A stretch of DNA of 64,000 bases, taken from Neobacillus nitrireducens. Lineage in GTDB: Bacteria; Bacillota; Bacilli; Bacillales; Cytobacillaceae. Shown one piece after another: positions 43,981 through 52,847 of the stretch. The notes under the pieces were generated by a model that ran no database searches, had not been told where the DNA came from, and worked only from the letters and a program-made list of their open reading frames with translations. A program made the position numbers and the translations under genes. The stretch's first letter is position 1, and the number at the start of each line of letters is the position of its first letter. The stretch spans positions 1,116,001 to 1,180,000 of the forward strand of contig NZ_CP133262.1 in the NCBI RefSeq assembly GCF_030915405.1. The letters run 5' to 3'.

Positions 43981-44903
43981 TTAAAATAAAATTGTCGATA
44001 AAAATACTACCGTGGTTACAGTAATCATGCTAAGAATGGTTGATAACAAAACAACTTGTGCAGCGTATTCGGGATGATTTCCATATTCTAAAGCGATAAG
44101 CGCACTGTTTCTTGATGTCGGGAAAGAGCTTGCAATAAACAAGGCCTGTGCCGTAGTTCCTTCCAATTTCAATGCAAAAATAATGATGAATGCAATGGCC
44201 GGAGATAGGATTAATCGACCAAATAAACTTAAGAACAGCGGTAAAGAGATACGACTAATTTTTATATAAGCACTTTGTGCCCCTAACGTAACTAGCGCCA
44301 CTGCCAAGAAAGCATTGGAAGTATTATTGATCGGAGTCCATAAAAAAGTTGGGAGTTTAATATGATACAAGTGGAGAATCAATCCTAATAAAAATGCATA
44401 AATGACTGGATTTCTTAAAAATTCCTTCATTGCCTTTACTCCACGTTGATCAACGGAAACAGAATTTAGCAAACCGTAGGTGTAGGTAAGCAAATTTTGA
44501 AAAATCATTACCACAATCTGTATGGATGTACCCAATGGGTTATGTTGAAATACAAGTTGACTGACAGGTAACCCAAAGTTCCCGGAATTATTTAGGACCA
44601 CGCTATTCTTAAATGTGGAAGATAGACTGTTATCAAATTTTGCTGCTTTTGATAGGAAAGAACTTATAATCATTAAGCACGAACATTGAATCACTAAGAA
44701 GCCAAGAATATGTAAAAGTGTTTTTCCCCGACATTATTTTGATAAATATTTACAAAGCTGACACAAGGCATAAGAAAATAGGTATTTAACTTTGATAAGG
44801 TGTTCATATCAAACTTAAATTTCCGGTGAAGAAATACACCTGCCCCTATTAAAGTAAATACGGGTAAAATGACATTCAATAAGATAAGAAAAAATACATC
44901 CAT
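43981..44903 (-). pseudogene. AEC family (auxin efflux carrier/malate permease-like) transporter, frameshifted
   Basis: Two consecutive frames make one AEC transporter of about 305 residues with ten helices. The first (from 44903) runs to a stop at 44694 just after VNIYQNN, and the other resumes at HILGFLVIQCSCLMIISSFL. One base appears to be missing in the GGGGAAAAA run (44721-44729, minus strand), which would restore the frame. The family exports or imports dicarboxylates, amino acids or similar compounds. Homopolymer context makes a sequencing error possible; otherwise the gene is inactive. Its neighbour is a citrate transporter. Confidence 0.8.
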
Positions 44904-44939
44904 AAAACTCTCCTTTTTTAACTCCTTTAAATCAAATTT

Positions 44940-44972
44940 AGTCCAAAAACTCTTCTTACGAGTTTTTGGACT
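44940..44972. terminator. Strong hairpin between the citrate and AEC transporter genes
   Basis: AGTCCAAAAACTC and GAGTTTTTGGACT form a perfect 13-bp stem around seven bases. T-rich flanks suit termination on the minus strand. Confidence 0.6.
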
Positions 44973-44984
44973 ATGATCTAGCTG

Positions 44985-46277
44985 TTAGATTGGAATAATA
45001 GACAACATAACTGCTACTAAAATCATAACTGCTGTCGATCCGCATGCCCATTTTAGAAATGAACGCTGCAAATCTCCGAAATCTTCACCGACCATACCAA
45101 CTAATAAATAGGTGGATGGTACTAGAGGGCTTAATAAATGGACTGGTAATCCCATTAGTGATGCTCTTCCAATCATAGCGGGATCTATTCCATAAACACT
45201 TGCCGCTTTAGCAAGCAAAGGTAGAACTCCATAGTAAAATGCATCATTGGACATGAAAAACGTAAATGGAGCACTAATGACGGCTGTAATAAGAGCAAAA
45301 TGCGAGCCCAGGCCATCTGGAATATGAGTAATCATCGTATGTGCCATGGCATCAACCATTTTGGTCCCTGCGAGAATACCTGTAAAAATACCTGCAGCAA
45401 ACACCATGGAAACAACCGATAACGCATTATCTGCATAGTGCATGATTCGTTCTTTTTGTTCACTTAGATTTGGATAATTGATCGTGATGGCAATCGCGAA
45501 TCCAATCATAAACAATACAGCGGTAGGCAGTACTTCTTGAATTAAGGCAACTAAAAGTAGAATGGTTAATAGATAGTTTACAAGAATTAATTTGGGACGT
45601 TTCAGGAAAGCATCCTCTGATGTAGCTGCCATCAAGGACATGGTGCTATAATCAATTTCCATAACCCCTATCCGTTTACGCTCTTTTCTGCCAAGGCAGT
45701 AGGCCATGAACAATACAAACAACACCCCGCCTACCATACTAGGAATTACCGGAGTAAAAATATCTCCCATCTCAAGATGCAAGGCTGTCATTGCTCGTGC
45801 AGTAGGACCACCCCATGGAAGAAGGTTCATCACACCTGAAGAAGATACAGCAATTCCTGCAAGGACCAATGGCTTCATGCCAATCCGTTTATATAATGGA
45901 AGCATCGCTGAAATGGTAATCATATATGTAGTGGTTCCATCCCCATCTAACGAGATTAATAACGCAAGTACTGCAGTTCCAATCGCTATTTTTACAGGAT
46001 CCCCTTTAACGACTTTCAAAATCTTAGAAATGATCGGATCAAATACCCCTGCATCGATCATGATGCCGAAAAAGAGAATCGCAAAAAGAATCATAATGCC
46101 TGTTGGTGCGACACTCTTAATTCCTTCCAGCGCCATCGGTCCCATTTCTTTTCCGAATCCACCTATTAATGCAAATATAATAGGAACAACCATTAAAGCA
46201 ATCATTGCTGAGAGACGTTTTGTCATAATTAAAATCATAAAAATAAAGATCATTAAAAATCCTAAAATGGAAAGCAT
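44985..46277 (-). CDS. CitMHS family citrate-metal symporter
   Basis: The protein of about 430 residues has around 12 helices and the CitMHS hallmarks LDGDGTTTYMITISAMLPLY and FMSNDAFYYGVLPLL. It imports citrate complexed with a divalent metal, driven by protons, like CitM/CitH of Bacillus. AGGGGTG sits six bases before ATG 46277. The adjacent CitA/CitB-type two-component system and a cre site 50 bases upstream suggest citrate induction and glucose repression. Confidence 0.9.
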   Translation of the reverse strand: MLSILGFLMIFIFMILIMTKRLSAMIALMVVPIIFALIGGFGKEMGPMALEGIKSVAPTGIMILFAILFFGIMIDAGVFDPIISKILKVVKGDPVKIAIGTAVLALLISLDGDGTTTYMITISAMLPLYKRIGMKPLVLAGIAVSSSGVMNLLPWGGPTARAMTALHLEMGDIFTPVIPSMVGGVLFVLFMAYCLGRKERKRIGVMEIDYSTMSLMAATSEDAFLKRPKLILVNYLLTILLLVALIQEVLPTAVLFMIGFAIAITINYPNLSEQKERIMHYADNALSVVSMVFAAGIFTGILAGTKMVDAMAHTMITHIPDGLGSHFALITAVISAPFTFFMSNDAFYYGVLPLLAKAASVYGIDPAMIGRASLMGLPVHLLSPLVPSTYLLVGMVGEDFGDLQRSFLKWACGSTAVMILVAVMLSIIPI

Positions 46278-46328
46278 TCTCTTCACCCCTTTTGTTAGTA
46301 AATTAATAATAATCTAAATATTCAGGAG

Positions 46329-46343
46329 TGAAAACGTTTCCAA
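46329..46343 (-). promoter_or_regulatory. cre (CcpA) site upstream of the citrate transporter
   Basis: On the minus strand TTGGAAACGTTTTCA matches the cre consensus at all defined positions. It lies 52-66 bases before the transporter start. Confidence 0.65.
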
Positions 46344-46394
46344 AATAATGTTATTATCGTACATTATTCTATATTTTGTTCATATTGTTCACGT

Positions 46395-46414
46395 CTAGTT
46401 TCAACTTGAACTAG
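46395..46414. promoter_or_regulatory. Inverted repeat upstream of citrate transporter, possible response-regulator site
   Basis: CTAGTT-N8-AACTAG, with a near-palindromic core, lies 120-140 bases upstream of the citrate transporter, where a CitT/CitB-type activator could bind. Confidence 0.35.
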
Positions 46415-46439
46415 CTTATGAATATACTCATGAAAGAAA

Positions 46440-46459
46440 GGATGCCTTTGGCAGGCACC
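46440..46459 (-). terminator. Terminator after the response regulator gene
   Basis: GGTGCC and GGCATCC form a short stem after the response regulator stop, followed by TTTCTTTC. Confidence 0.5.
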
Positions 46460-46463
46460 CTCA

Positions 46464-47147
46464 CTAAACAGGATAATATTTTCTTTCCGGCCTCCCAACA
46501 ATCCCATACACTACTTCCGCTTTTGCTTCCTTAATGGAAGATAGATATTCCAAGTATCGGCGGGCTGTAATCCGGGATGCTCCTATTTCATTCCCCACTT
46601 CTTCTGCAGAAAGGCCTTGATTTTTCACCCGCAGAGCATTTTTCACCTTCCCTAGTGTGATTTCATCAATTCCTTTAGGCAAACCTAGACCCTTTCCCGC
46701 CTTTTCCATTTTATTATTTCCAAAAAGAAGATCAACATAATTCTGATCAACCTCATGTCTGGTATTTAAGAGGGAGTGCTTTTTTATATATTCTAAAATA
46801 ACTTCATCAAATCTTTCCCTATTTACGGGTTTAATCAAATAATGCTCGACTCCATAACCTAATGCTTTTTCAATGAATGCTCTATCCGTTGCAGCAGTTA
46901 TCATTATAATACCTACCTTAGGGAAACGCTCGCGGATGATTGGCAGCAAATCGGATCCTAGCATGTCAGGCATATATACATCCAGAATCAATAGATCGGG
47001 AGTTTCCTCAGACAAAATTTGAAGTGTCTGCTCACCGTTCAATGATTTTCCAACCACTTCGATTTCCTTAAATTTTTTTAAAAATTTTTCATGTATATCG
47101 GCAACTCGGAAATCATCTTCTGCAATGGCTGCTTTTATCCTATTCAA
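46464..47147 (-). CDS. Response regulator, CitB/CitT family
   Basis: The protein of about 228 residues has an N-terminal receiver domain: the acidic pair is AEDD, the phospho-acceptor lies in LLILDVYMPD and the conserved lysine in YLIKPV. A DNA-binding helix-turn-helix follows (LSAEEVGNEIGASRITARRYLEYL), as in CitT, DctR and DcuR. A TTG at 47147 has GGAG eight bases upstream, right after the kinase stop. It presumably activates the citrate transporter next door. Confidence 0.88.
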   Translation of the reverse strand: MNRIKAAIAEDDFRVADIHEKFLKKFKEIEVVGKSLNGEQTLQILSEETPDLLILDVYMPDMLGSDLLPIIRERFPKVGIIMITAATDRAFIEKALGYGVEHYLIKPVNRERFDEVILEYIKKHSLLNTRHEVDQNYVDLLFGNNKMEKAGKGLGLPKGIDEITLGKVKNALRVKNQGLSAEEVGNEIGASRITARRYLEYLSSIKEAKAEVVYGIVGRPERKYYPV

Positions 47148-47148
47148 G

Positions 47149-48747
47149 TTATTCACTCCTCTCGCATTCCTTGGGAAGATACACGGTAAAGACCGTACCA
47201 CTTTCCGGGGTACTTTGCACCTCAATCATCCCATTCATTTCTATGACTGCATCTTCCGCATTAGATAAGCCAAAACCTCTAGGCTCGACCCCATTTTTAG
47301 ATGTAAAACCTCTAGCAAATAGAAGTGGAATTTCTTTATCTCTTATTCCCTTCCCATTATCCGAAATCTCTAAAATTATGTCACTTCCAATATCAGTTGC
47401 AAAGAATCTTACCGTAGGGGCATCAAGACCATAGACCGCTTCAAAGGCATTGTCAATTAAGTTTCCAAGAATCACGATTAAGTTAGACAGCTTAAAATGG
47501 GATGGCAATTTCTTTAAAAAGCTATCAGATACGATCTCAAACTTAATTTTCTTTTCTGAGGCTTTTCCTAATTTCCCCAAGAGGATGGCTTGGACTTTCG
47601 TGTCTTCAATATGGTTAAAAACAATAGAATTCTGAAATTGCAAACCTCGAGTTTCTGATTGGATCATATCGATTGCTTGCTCAGTTTCTCCAAGTTGCAG
47701 AAGACCTAATAACACATATAATTTATTGGTGTATTCATGTGTTTGTGCACGGAGATCTTCCGAATATCTATTCACTTCTGAAAGCGTGTTTAACATATGC
47801 CCTATTTCTGTTTTATCACGAAAAGAAGCAACCACTCCACTAATCCCGGATTCTTCAAAGAGTGGAGTACAGTTAACAATTACGGTTTTATCTTTCCAAG
47901 TCATTTCTTTGTCAACTTGTGGATTTCCCGATTTTAAGACTTCATATAAATAGTCAGAAGGAAACAGCCCATCTACTTTTATATGGCGCACTGATCCTTT
48001 AATTTGTAATAATCGTTTGGCGGGCTGATTCATCATCGTAATGTAGCCTTCTTTATCTACTGCTAGAATTCCCTCTTTCACTCCATGGAGCACAGCGTTC
48101 TTTTCTTTATAAAGTGCCGCAATTTCAAATGGTTCGAGACCCATTGTATCTTTCCGGATATTCCGTCCCAGCAGGATACTTCCGAAAAGGGAAATCAAAA
48201 ACGCGACAAGGGAAACCAGAATTACCCTGGTGGTATTATTTATGATTTGCTGATGGACATCTTCAAGAAGAAATCCTACCGAAACAATTCCAATCACTTC
48301 ACCTTTTTGATCAAAAATAGGAGATTTCCCTCTGATCGAAGGCCCGAGTGAACCCATTGCCTTGGATATATAATATTCACCTTTCTTAATCGCCCGCTCA
48401 TTATCGCCGCCCTTCATTTTCTTTCCAATCATCGATGGTAAAGGATGCGAAAATCTTGTTCCTTCTTTGTTTCCTATAACAACAAACTCAGCACCGGTTT
48501 CTATTCGGATCTTTTCTGCTAGCGGCTGTATCGTTTTAGATGGGTCACTTGTTTGAAACGCAGCAATAATAGAGGGGATGAATGATACCGTTTTCGAGAT
48601 TTCCAGCGCCAATCTACCTCTGTTTTCCTCTATTTGTTTACTTTCCATATAGCTGAAAAATGCTGACAGCAGAACAATCAACAATAATCCCAGTAATAGG
48701 ACGAGCCCAAATATTTTTATCTGCAGTGATATTTTTTTGTTTTTCAG
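47149..48747 (-). CDS. CitA/DcuS-type sensor histidine kinase
   Basis: The protein of about 532 residues has an N-terminal helix, a periplasmic-type PAS (CitA/PASp) domain of roughly 130 residues, a second helix, a cytoplasmic PAS (KEGILAVDKEGYITMMN), a HisKA_7/SPOB-type phosphorylation region (LRAQTHEYTNKLYVLLG) and an HATPase with DNGKGI and GFGLSNAED. It is the citrate or dicarboxylate sensor of the citrate transporter module. The best ribosome binding site (GGAGG at 48756-48760) points to a CTG at 48747. An ATG just after the site is out of frame unless one A in the nearby A7 run is an error. Confidence 0.85.
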   Translation of the reverse strand: MKNKKISLQIKIFGLVLLLGLLLIVLLSAFFSYMESKQIEENRGRLALEISKTVSFIPSIIAAFQTSDPSKTIQPLAEKIRIETGAEFVVIGNKEGTRFSHPLPSMIGKKMKGGDNERAIKKGEYYISKAMGSLGPSIRGKSPIFDQKGEVIGIVSVGFLLEDVHQQIINNTTRVILVSLVAFLISLFGSILLGRNIRKDTMGLEPFEIAALYKEKNAVLHGVKEGILAVDKEGYITMMNQPAKRLLQIKGSVRHIKVDGLFPSDYLYEVLKSGNPQVDKEMTWKDKTVIVNCTPLFEESGISGVVASFRDKTEIGHMLNTLSEVNRYSEDLRAQTHEYTNKLYVLLGLLQLGETEQAIDMIQSETRGLQFQNSIVFNHIEDTKVQAILLGKLGKASEKKIKFEIVSDSFLKKLPSHFKLSNLIVILGNLIDNAFEAVYGLDAPTVRFFATDIGSDIILEISDNGKGIRDKEIPLLFARGFTSKNGVEPRGFGLSNAEDAVIEMNGMIEVQSTPESGTVFTVYLPKECERSE

Positions 48748-48841
48748 GCAGCATACCTCCTGGTTAAACTTGATAGAATCGCACAAAATCCATTATATCC
48801 TTTTATGGCTCAGATTTCGTTGTAGATGCATAGTAGGAATT

Positions 48842-48869
48842 AAAAAAGTACCCCATCGAAAGAGGTACT
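48842..48869 (-). terminator. Terminator of the aldolase-like gene
   Basis: AGTACC and GGTACT form a stem around an 11-base loop, followed by T6 on the minus strand. Confidence 0.65.
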
Positions 48870-48883
48870 CCTGAGCAATTTAA

Positions 48884-49843
48884 CTATTTTAATGTTGTAG
48901 CCACTGTACTTTCTGGTGATGTTACCTTGTCATAAAAGTCTACAAATTGATTACGGTCAGCACTATCACGGTATGCCATCGCTACACGTGGATGTTCATT
49001 CAATACACCTGAAATCATATAAGGAATGATGTAGCCCCACTCCCACTTTTCACGCATTTCGAGCATGTGCTTCTCGATCACTCCAAGAACTGGCTTAATT
49101 TCATAACTTGGTTTTTGGATGTAGCTAACAAGTAGTTCTGTGTTACAGTTGCCTGCTGCACGACCCATGCCATATACAGATGAATCAAGAAATGTAACTC
49201 CATTTCTGAGTGCCGCTAAGGTATTGGCAAAAGCTAATTGCATATTGTTATGAGTATGGATTCCAAGCTGTTTGTTAGGTATCATCTCTTTGAACTTTTT
49301 CACTTGGTGCTCAATATCAACAGGGTCTAAGCTTCCAAAGGAGTCAACGATATAGACAACATCGACTGGGCTTTCCTTCACCAATTCAAACGCTTTAATC
49401 AGCTGTTGTTCAGGTACACTTGATAATGCCATAATGTTTAGTGATGTCTCGTATCCCAAATCATGGAACATTTGGACAAGCTCTAAGCCTTTATCTACTT
49501 CACGGATATAGCACGCTACACGAATCATGTCTAAAACACTTTGTTCACGAGGAAGGATATCATTAGGGTCCACACGACCAATATCTACTAAAGCCGATAG
49601 CTTCGTAAACTTTTTGACAGGGATTATTTCTTTCAGGAAATTATCGTCAAGAAATCGCCATGGATTGGGCTCAGTCGCTTTAAGAAGCTTTGGAGAGTTT
49701 TTGTAGCCAATCTCCATGTATTCAACACCAGCTTCACTAAGGCCGTTATACAGATCTTGAACAAATTCGACACTGAAATCCCAATTGTTAACTAATCCTC
49801 CATCACGAATGGTACAGTCTAAAATTTTATTACGAGTTTCCAT
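48884..49843 (-). CDS. DRE-TIM aldolase-like metalloenzyme
   Basis: The protein of about 319 residues belongs to the HMGL-like superfamily: a TIM barrel with LDCTIRDGG (equivalent of DRE/DTTLRDGE) at the N-terminus and GIHTHNN at the metal site. It is related to 4-hydroxy-2-oxovalerate aldolases, but the specific substrate is unclear. The ATG at 49843 is 11 bases after GGGGG; the ATG at 49852 is two bases after it. It is transcribed alone and not next to a meta-cleavage operon. Confidence 0.75.
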   Translation of the reverse strand: METRNKILDCTIRDGGLVNNWDFSVEFVQDLYNGLSEAGVEYMEIGYKNSPKLLKATEPNPWRFLDDNFLKEIIPVKKFTKLSALVDIGRVDPNDILPREQSVLDMIRVACYIREVDKGLELVQMFHDLGYETSLNIMALSSVPEQQLIKAFELVKESPVDVVYIVDSFGSLDPVDIEHQVKKFKEMIPNKQLGIHTHNNMQLAFANTLAALRNGVTFLDSSVYGMGRAAGNCNTELLVSYIQKPSYEIKPVLGVIEKHMLEMREKWEWGYIIPYMISGVLNEHPRVAMAYRDSADRNQFVDFYDKVTSPESTVATTLK

Positions 49844-50054
49844 GATAGTCATTTCCCCCTGTTTATTCCACTTTTATCAATATTCATTCTTTCACACTTT
49901 TAAGTACTAAAATTTTCTTATTGTGTTTATATCATGTTTTGTCCAAAAGTGTCAACCTATTTTCCGAAAATTCTTATATTAAAAAAATTATTTTGAAAAT
50001 ATAGTGTCTTTTCTATTTATTTGAAATTCATATATATATTTTATCATGAAGAAA

Positions 50055-50090
50055 TAAAAACTCCACCATTTTACATATATGGTGGAGTTT
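50055..50090. terminator. Terminator of the hypothetical gene at 50096
   Basis: ACTCCACCAT and ATGGTGGAGT form a 10-bp stem with A/T-rich flanks. Confidence 0.7.
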
Positions 50091-50095
50091 ACAAA

Positions 50096-50449
50096 CTATT
50101 CTTTCCTATTAAACGATTGACTGAGACCCTTTAAGATGTAGAGTCTAGCCGTAAAAAGAAATAACTCATTATAGTTATTTTTTACAAATTCATCAATAAT
50201 GGCCATTCCCTCATTTAACCGATCAACTAAATAATGAGTGTATTTTCCGTCCCAATCATACCTATTTATTCTAAGTAATTCATCCGCAAGTATTTGAAAC
50301 TTAAACTCTTCAATAATAAGTTTGATTTGATACACTTTATCTGGATTAAATCGTAAGAGGTTTTTATTTTCATGACTTTTTTGAACATATTTGATAAAAC
50401 CATTTATATTTTCAGCTAACATATTCGCCTTTTGCATCTCGAAGTTCAT
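50096..50449 (-). CDS. Conserved hypothetical protein, about 117 aa
   Basis: An ATG at 50449 is eight bases downstream of GAGGAG. The protein is soluble, predicted mostly helical and rich in Asn, Tyr and Lys, with no recognised domain. It is monocistronic with its own terminator. The ribosome binding site and length support a real gene, but no function is suggested. Confidence 0.6.
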   Translation of the reverse strand: MNFEMQKANMLAENINGFIKYVQKSHENKNLLRFNPDKVYQIKLIIEEFKFQILADELLRINRYDWDGKYTHYLVDRLNEGMAIIDEFVKNNYNELFLFTARLYILKGLSQSFNRKE

Positions 50450-50559
50450 TTCAAACACTCCTCATGAATGAATGTCATACATCATCTATGAAGAGTGTAT
50501 GTTTTGAAGTTGAATGATGACACCCATAATACAAAAAGGAACAACCTTAAGATTTATGA

Positions 50560-51924
50560 TTAAGCTGATAATCTTATATTTTTTTCCTTTTTCCTTCTAT
50601 ATGAATACGTTGCGAATAACAGAATGAACCATAGTGGTGTCAGTAATAAAGCGACACGCGTGGCTTCAGCAAAAAGCATAATGATAAGAATAAATACAAA
50701 TAACGTTAAAACAGCATAATTTATAAATGGTGTAAATGGTGCTTTAAAAATCGACTTTTCATGTAAATCCGGGCGTGATTTCTTATATCGTAGATGACAA
50801 ATTAAAATAATACTCCAAACCCAAATAAAACAAATCGCACTGATCGTTGTCACAATCCCAAAGGCTTGTCCTGGAATCAGCTTACTTAAAAGAGCCCCCA
50901 CCGACAGAACAAGAGTTGAAATAAATAATGCATTACTTGGTACATGATTTTTATTTAATTTTGCAAATTTCGCTGGTCCCTGTTCATGATTACTTAAATT
51001 AAATAAGATTCGGCTTGTTGAGAACATTCCACTGTTACAAGCAGACGCCGCTGATGTTAAGACAACAAAATTAATAATTCCTGCTGCTATCGGAATACCG
51101 ACTAAGTTAAACGTCTTTACAAATGGACTATTTGCAGCATTCAGTTGCGTCCAAGGGTTGATACATAAAAGGATGATAAGGGCGCCCACATAGAAGAATA
51201 GAATTCGTAATGGAATTTTATTAATCGCAGATGGAATATTTTTTCGTGGATTGGATGTTTCCGCAGCAGAGACACCAACTAATTCTACACCTACAAATGC
51301 GAATACAACCATTTGAAAAGAAAGTAAGAAACCTGATATTCCATTTGGAAAAAGACCACCATGTCCCCAAAGATTTTTTATGGTAACCGTTCCAGATTCT
51401 GTTTTAAAGCCCATAACCAATAAGACTACACCGATAATGATTAACGAAAGAATGGTAATCACTTTGATTAGTGCGAACCAAAACTCTAACTCTCCAAAAA
51501 GCTTTACCGTTAATAAATTTAGTCCCAACAATAGAATTAAACAGGCTAATGCTGGGATCCATTGTGGGATATCGAACCAATATTGCACATAGACACCAAC
51601 TGCAATAATATCAGCCATGGCGGTCATAATCCAACAAAACCAGTACGTCCATCCTGTTACATACGCTGCCCACGGTCCAATATAATCCTCGGCAAAATCC
51701 GTAAATGATTGATAACCTGCATTTGATAAAAGAAGCTCTCCTAATGCTCTCATTACAAAAAAACATGCAATCCCGACAATTAAATAGGCAAATATGATAG
51801 ATGGTCCTGCTAACTGTATCGCTTTTCCTGATCCAAGGAATAAACCTGTACCAATCGTACCACCGATTGCAATCAGTTGTACGTGCCGATTTTTTAAATC
51901 TCTTTTTAATTCTTGTTTTGCCAC
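50560..51924 (-). CDS. Amino acid permease (CycA-like), glycine-riboswitch controlled
   Basis: The 454-residue APC permease has 12 helices and the family opening LKNRHVQLIAIGGTIGTGLFLGSG. It is close to the D-serine/D-alanine/glycine transporters (CycA group). The GTG start follows AAGGAGG. A glycine aptamer and a terminator in its 5' leader strongly suggest that its substrate is glycine or a relative. Whether glycine switches the gene on or off cannot be read from the sequence. Confidence 0.85.
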   Translation of the reverse strand: MAKQELKRDLKNRHVQLIAIGGTIGTGLFLGSGKAIQLAGPSIIFAYLIVGIACFFVMRALGELLLSNAGYQSFTDFAEDYIGPWAAYVTGWTYWFCWIMTAMADIIAVGVYVQYWFDIPQWIPALACLILLLGLNLLTVKLFGELEFWFALIKVITILSLIIIGVVLLVMGFKTESGTVTIKNLWGHGGLFPNGISGFLLSFQMVVFAFVGVELVGVSAAETSNPRKNIPSAINKIPLRILFFYVGALIILLCINPWTQLNAANSPFVKTFNLVGIPIAAGIINFVVLTSAASACNSGMFSTSRILFNLSNHEQGPAKFAKLNKNHVPSNALFISTLVLSVGALLSKLIPGQAFGIVTTISAICFIWVWSIILICHLRYKKSRPDLHEKSIFKAPFTPFINYAVLTLFVFILIIMLFAEATRVALLLTPLWFILLFATYSYRRKKEKNIRLSA

Positions 51925-51990
51925 GTTAATTTCCTCCTTAGTTTTTATAACGTCCCTGTTGTGAAGATATGAACATATGGTTTAACACAA

Positions 51991-52021
51991 TAAAAAAAGA
52001 GATTGGAGTAACTCCAATCTC
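51991..52021 (-). terminator. Expression-platform terminator of the glycine riboswitch
   Basis: GAGATTGGAGT and ACTCCAATCTC form a near-perfect hairpin followed by T7, between the aptamer and the permease start. Confidence 0.8.
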
Positions 52022-52085
52022 AAATGGTCATAAGAATAACAAATAATATTTATTTCTCCTTTGATAGAATAATAAATAATACTCG

Positions 52086-52170
52086 TACTCTTCTGTCCTT
52101 TTGCCTGAGATTGTGAACCCTTCGGCGCCGCAGATTTCCTGCGGTCTCTCCAGAAGCTGCTCCTGCTATA
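52086..52170 (-). promoter_or_regulatory. Glycine riboswitch, single aptamer
   Basis: On the minus strand the gcvT-type aptamer core is clear: CTGGAGAG, GCGCCGAAGG, CTCAGGCAAAAGGAC, with CTTCTG and CAGAAG forming the closing stem. Only one aptamer is present, while most Bacillus glycine riboswitches are tandem. A hairpin lies just upstream (52213-52258), and the terminator downstream makes this a transcriptional switch. Confidence 0.88.
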
Positions 52171-52361
52171 GTTTGACCCATAGCAATCATAGCTTGCTTA
52201 GTATTTAATTGGGCTTTTTATGGAGGAACGAACAGTTCATTCTCCATCAAAAAAAGCTATTTACTTCTGCATTCTAATCTCAAAAACTTATTATTGTTAA
52301 ATAATTTCTAATTTTAATAGTATTCAATCACCTTGTCAATACATAAATCAATTTTCATGGC

Positions 52362-52399
52362 AAAAAAAATGAACCCTCGCATTGAATTGGGTTCATTTT
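52362..52399 (-). terminator. Terminator of the hypothetical gene at 52425
   Basis: ATGAACCC and GGGTTCAT form an 8-bp stem followed by T8 on the minus strand. Confidence 0.75.
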
Positions 52400-52424
52400 C
52401 ATTGTATTCATAAATTCAAAATCC

Positions 52425-52685
52425 CTAATTACCCAGCACCAAAAAATATTGAATATGATTGGCTGAAATGGGAGTAATCGCCATAATGCGATAACCGATA
52501 CTTAATAATTGAGACAAGGTTTCTGCGCAATTTTGACGTGGTGGTTCAATCGGAGCATGGAAACTTTTATAAAGATTAATGAATTGATTATTGTTTGTAC
52601 AGTGAAGCAAGATCACATGTCTTCCGGTCCAAGCTTGACCAATCATCGGTTGTGGTTGAGTTCGTCTTTCTCTATTAATTCCCAT
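52425..52685 (-). CDS. Small hypothetical protein, 86 aa
   Basis: The ATG at 52685 has GAGGG eight bases upstream; the frame extends to 52712 without a ribosome binding site. The protein starts with basic, Gln/Pro-rich residues and continues as an alpha/beta-like domain (RHVILLHCTNNNQFINLYKSF, then IGYRIMAITPISANHIQYFLVLG). No family was recognised. Confidence 0.55.
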   Translation of the reverse strand: MGINRERRTQPQPMIGQAWTGRHVILLHCTNNNQFINLYKSFHAPIEPPRQNCAETLSQLLSIGYRIMAITPISANHIQYFLVLGN

Positions 52686-52772
52686 AATGAACACCCTCAT
52701 GTATTGATACAATAGAATATGAAAAAAACCTTGTCTTATGTTCGTGAAATATAAGAAAGATTATTATGCAAT

Positions 52773-52806
52773 AAAAAGAGGGATAGTTTCAGTTAAACTA
52801 TCCTTC
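52773..52806 (-). terminator. Terminator of the DUF2935 gene
   Basis: GGATAGTTT and AAACTATCC form a 9-bp stem followed by a T-rich tail. Confidence 0.75.
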
Positions 52807-52847
52807 TTCACCTATGCAGTAGCATCTGTTCCAAATTTGTTATCTCA

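Noticed and set aside
45706..46317. 203-codon plus-strand frame opposite the citrate transporter
   Set aside because: It is a shadow of the CitMHS gene, with no ribosome binding site or recognisable domain.
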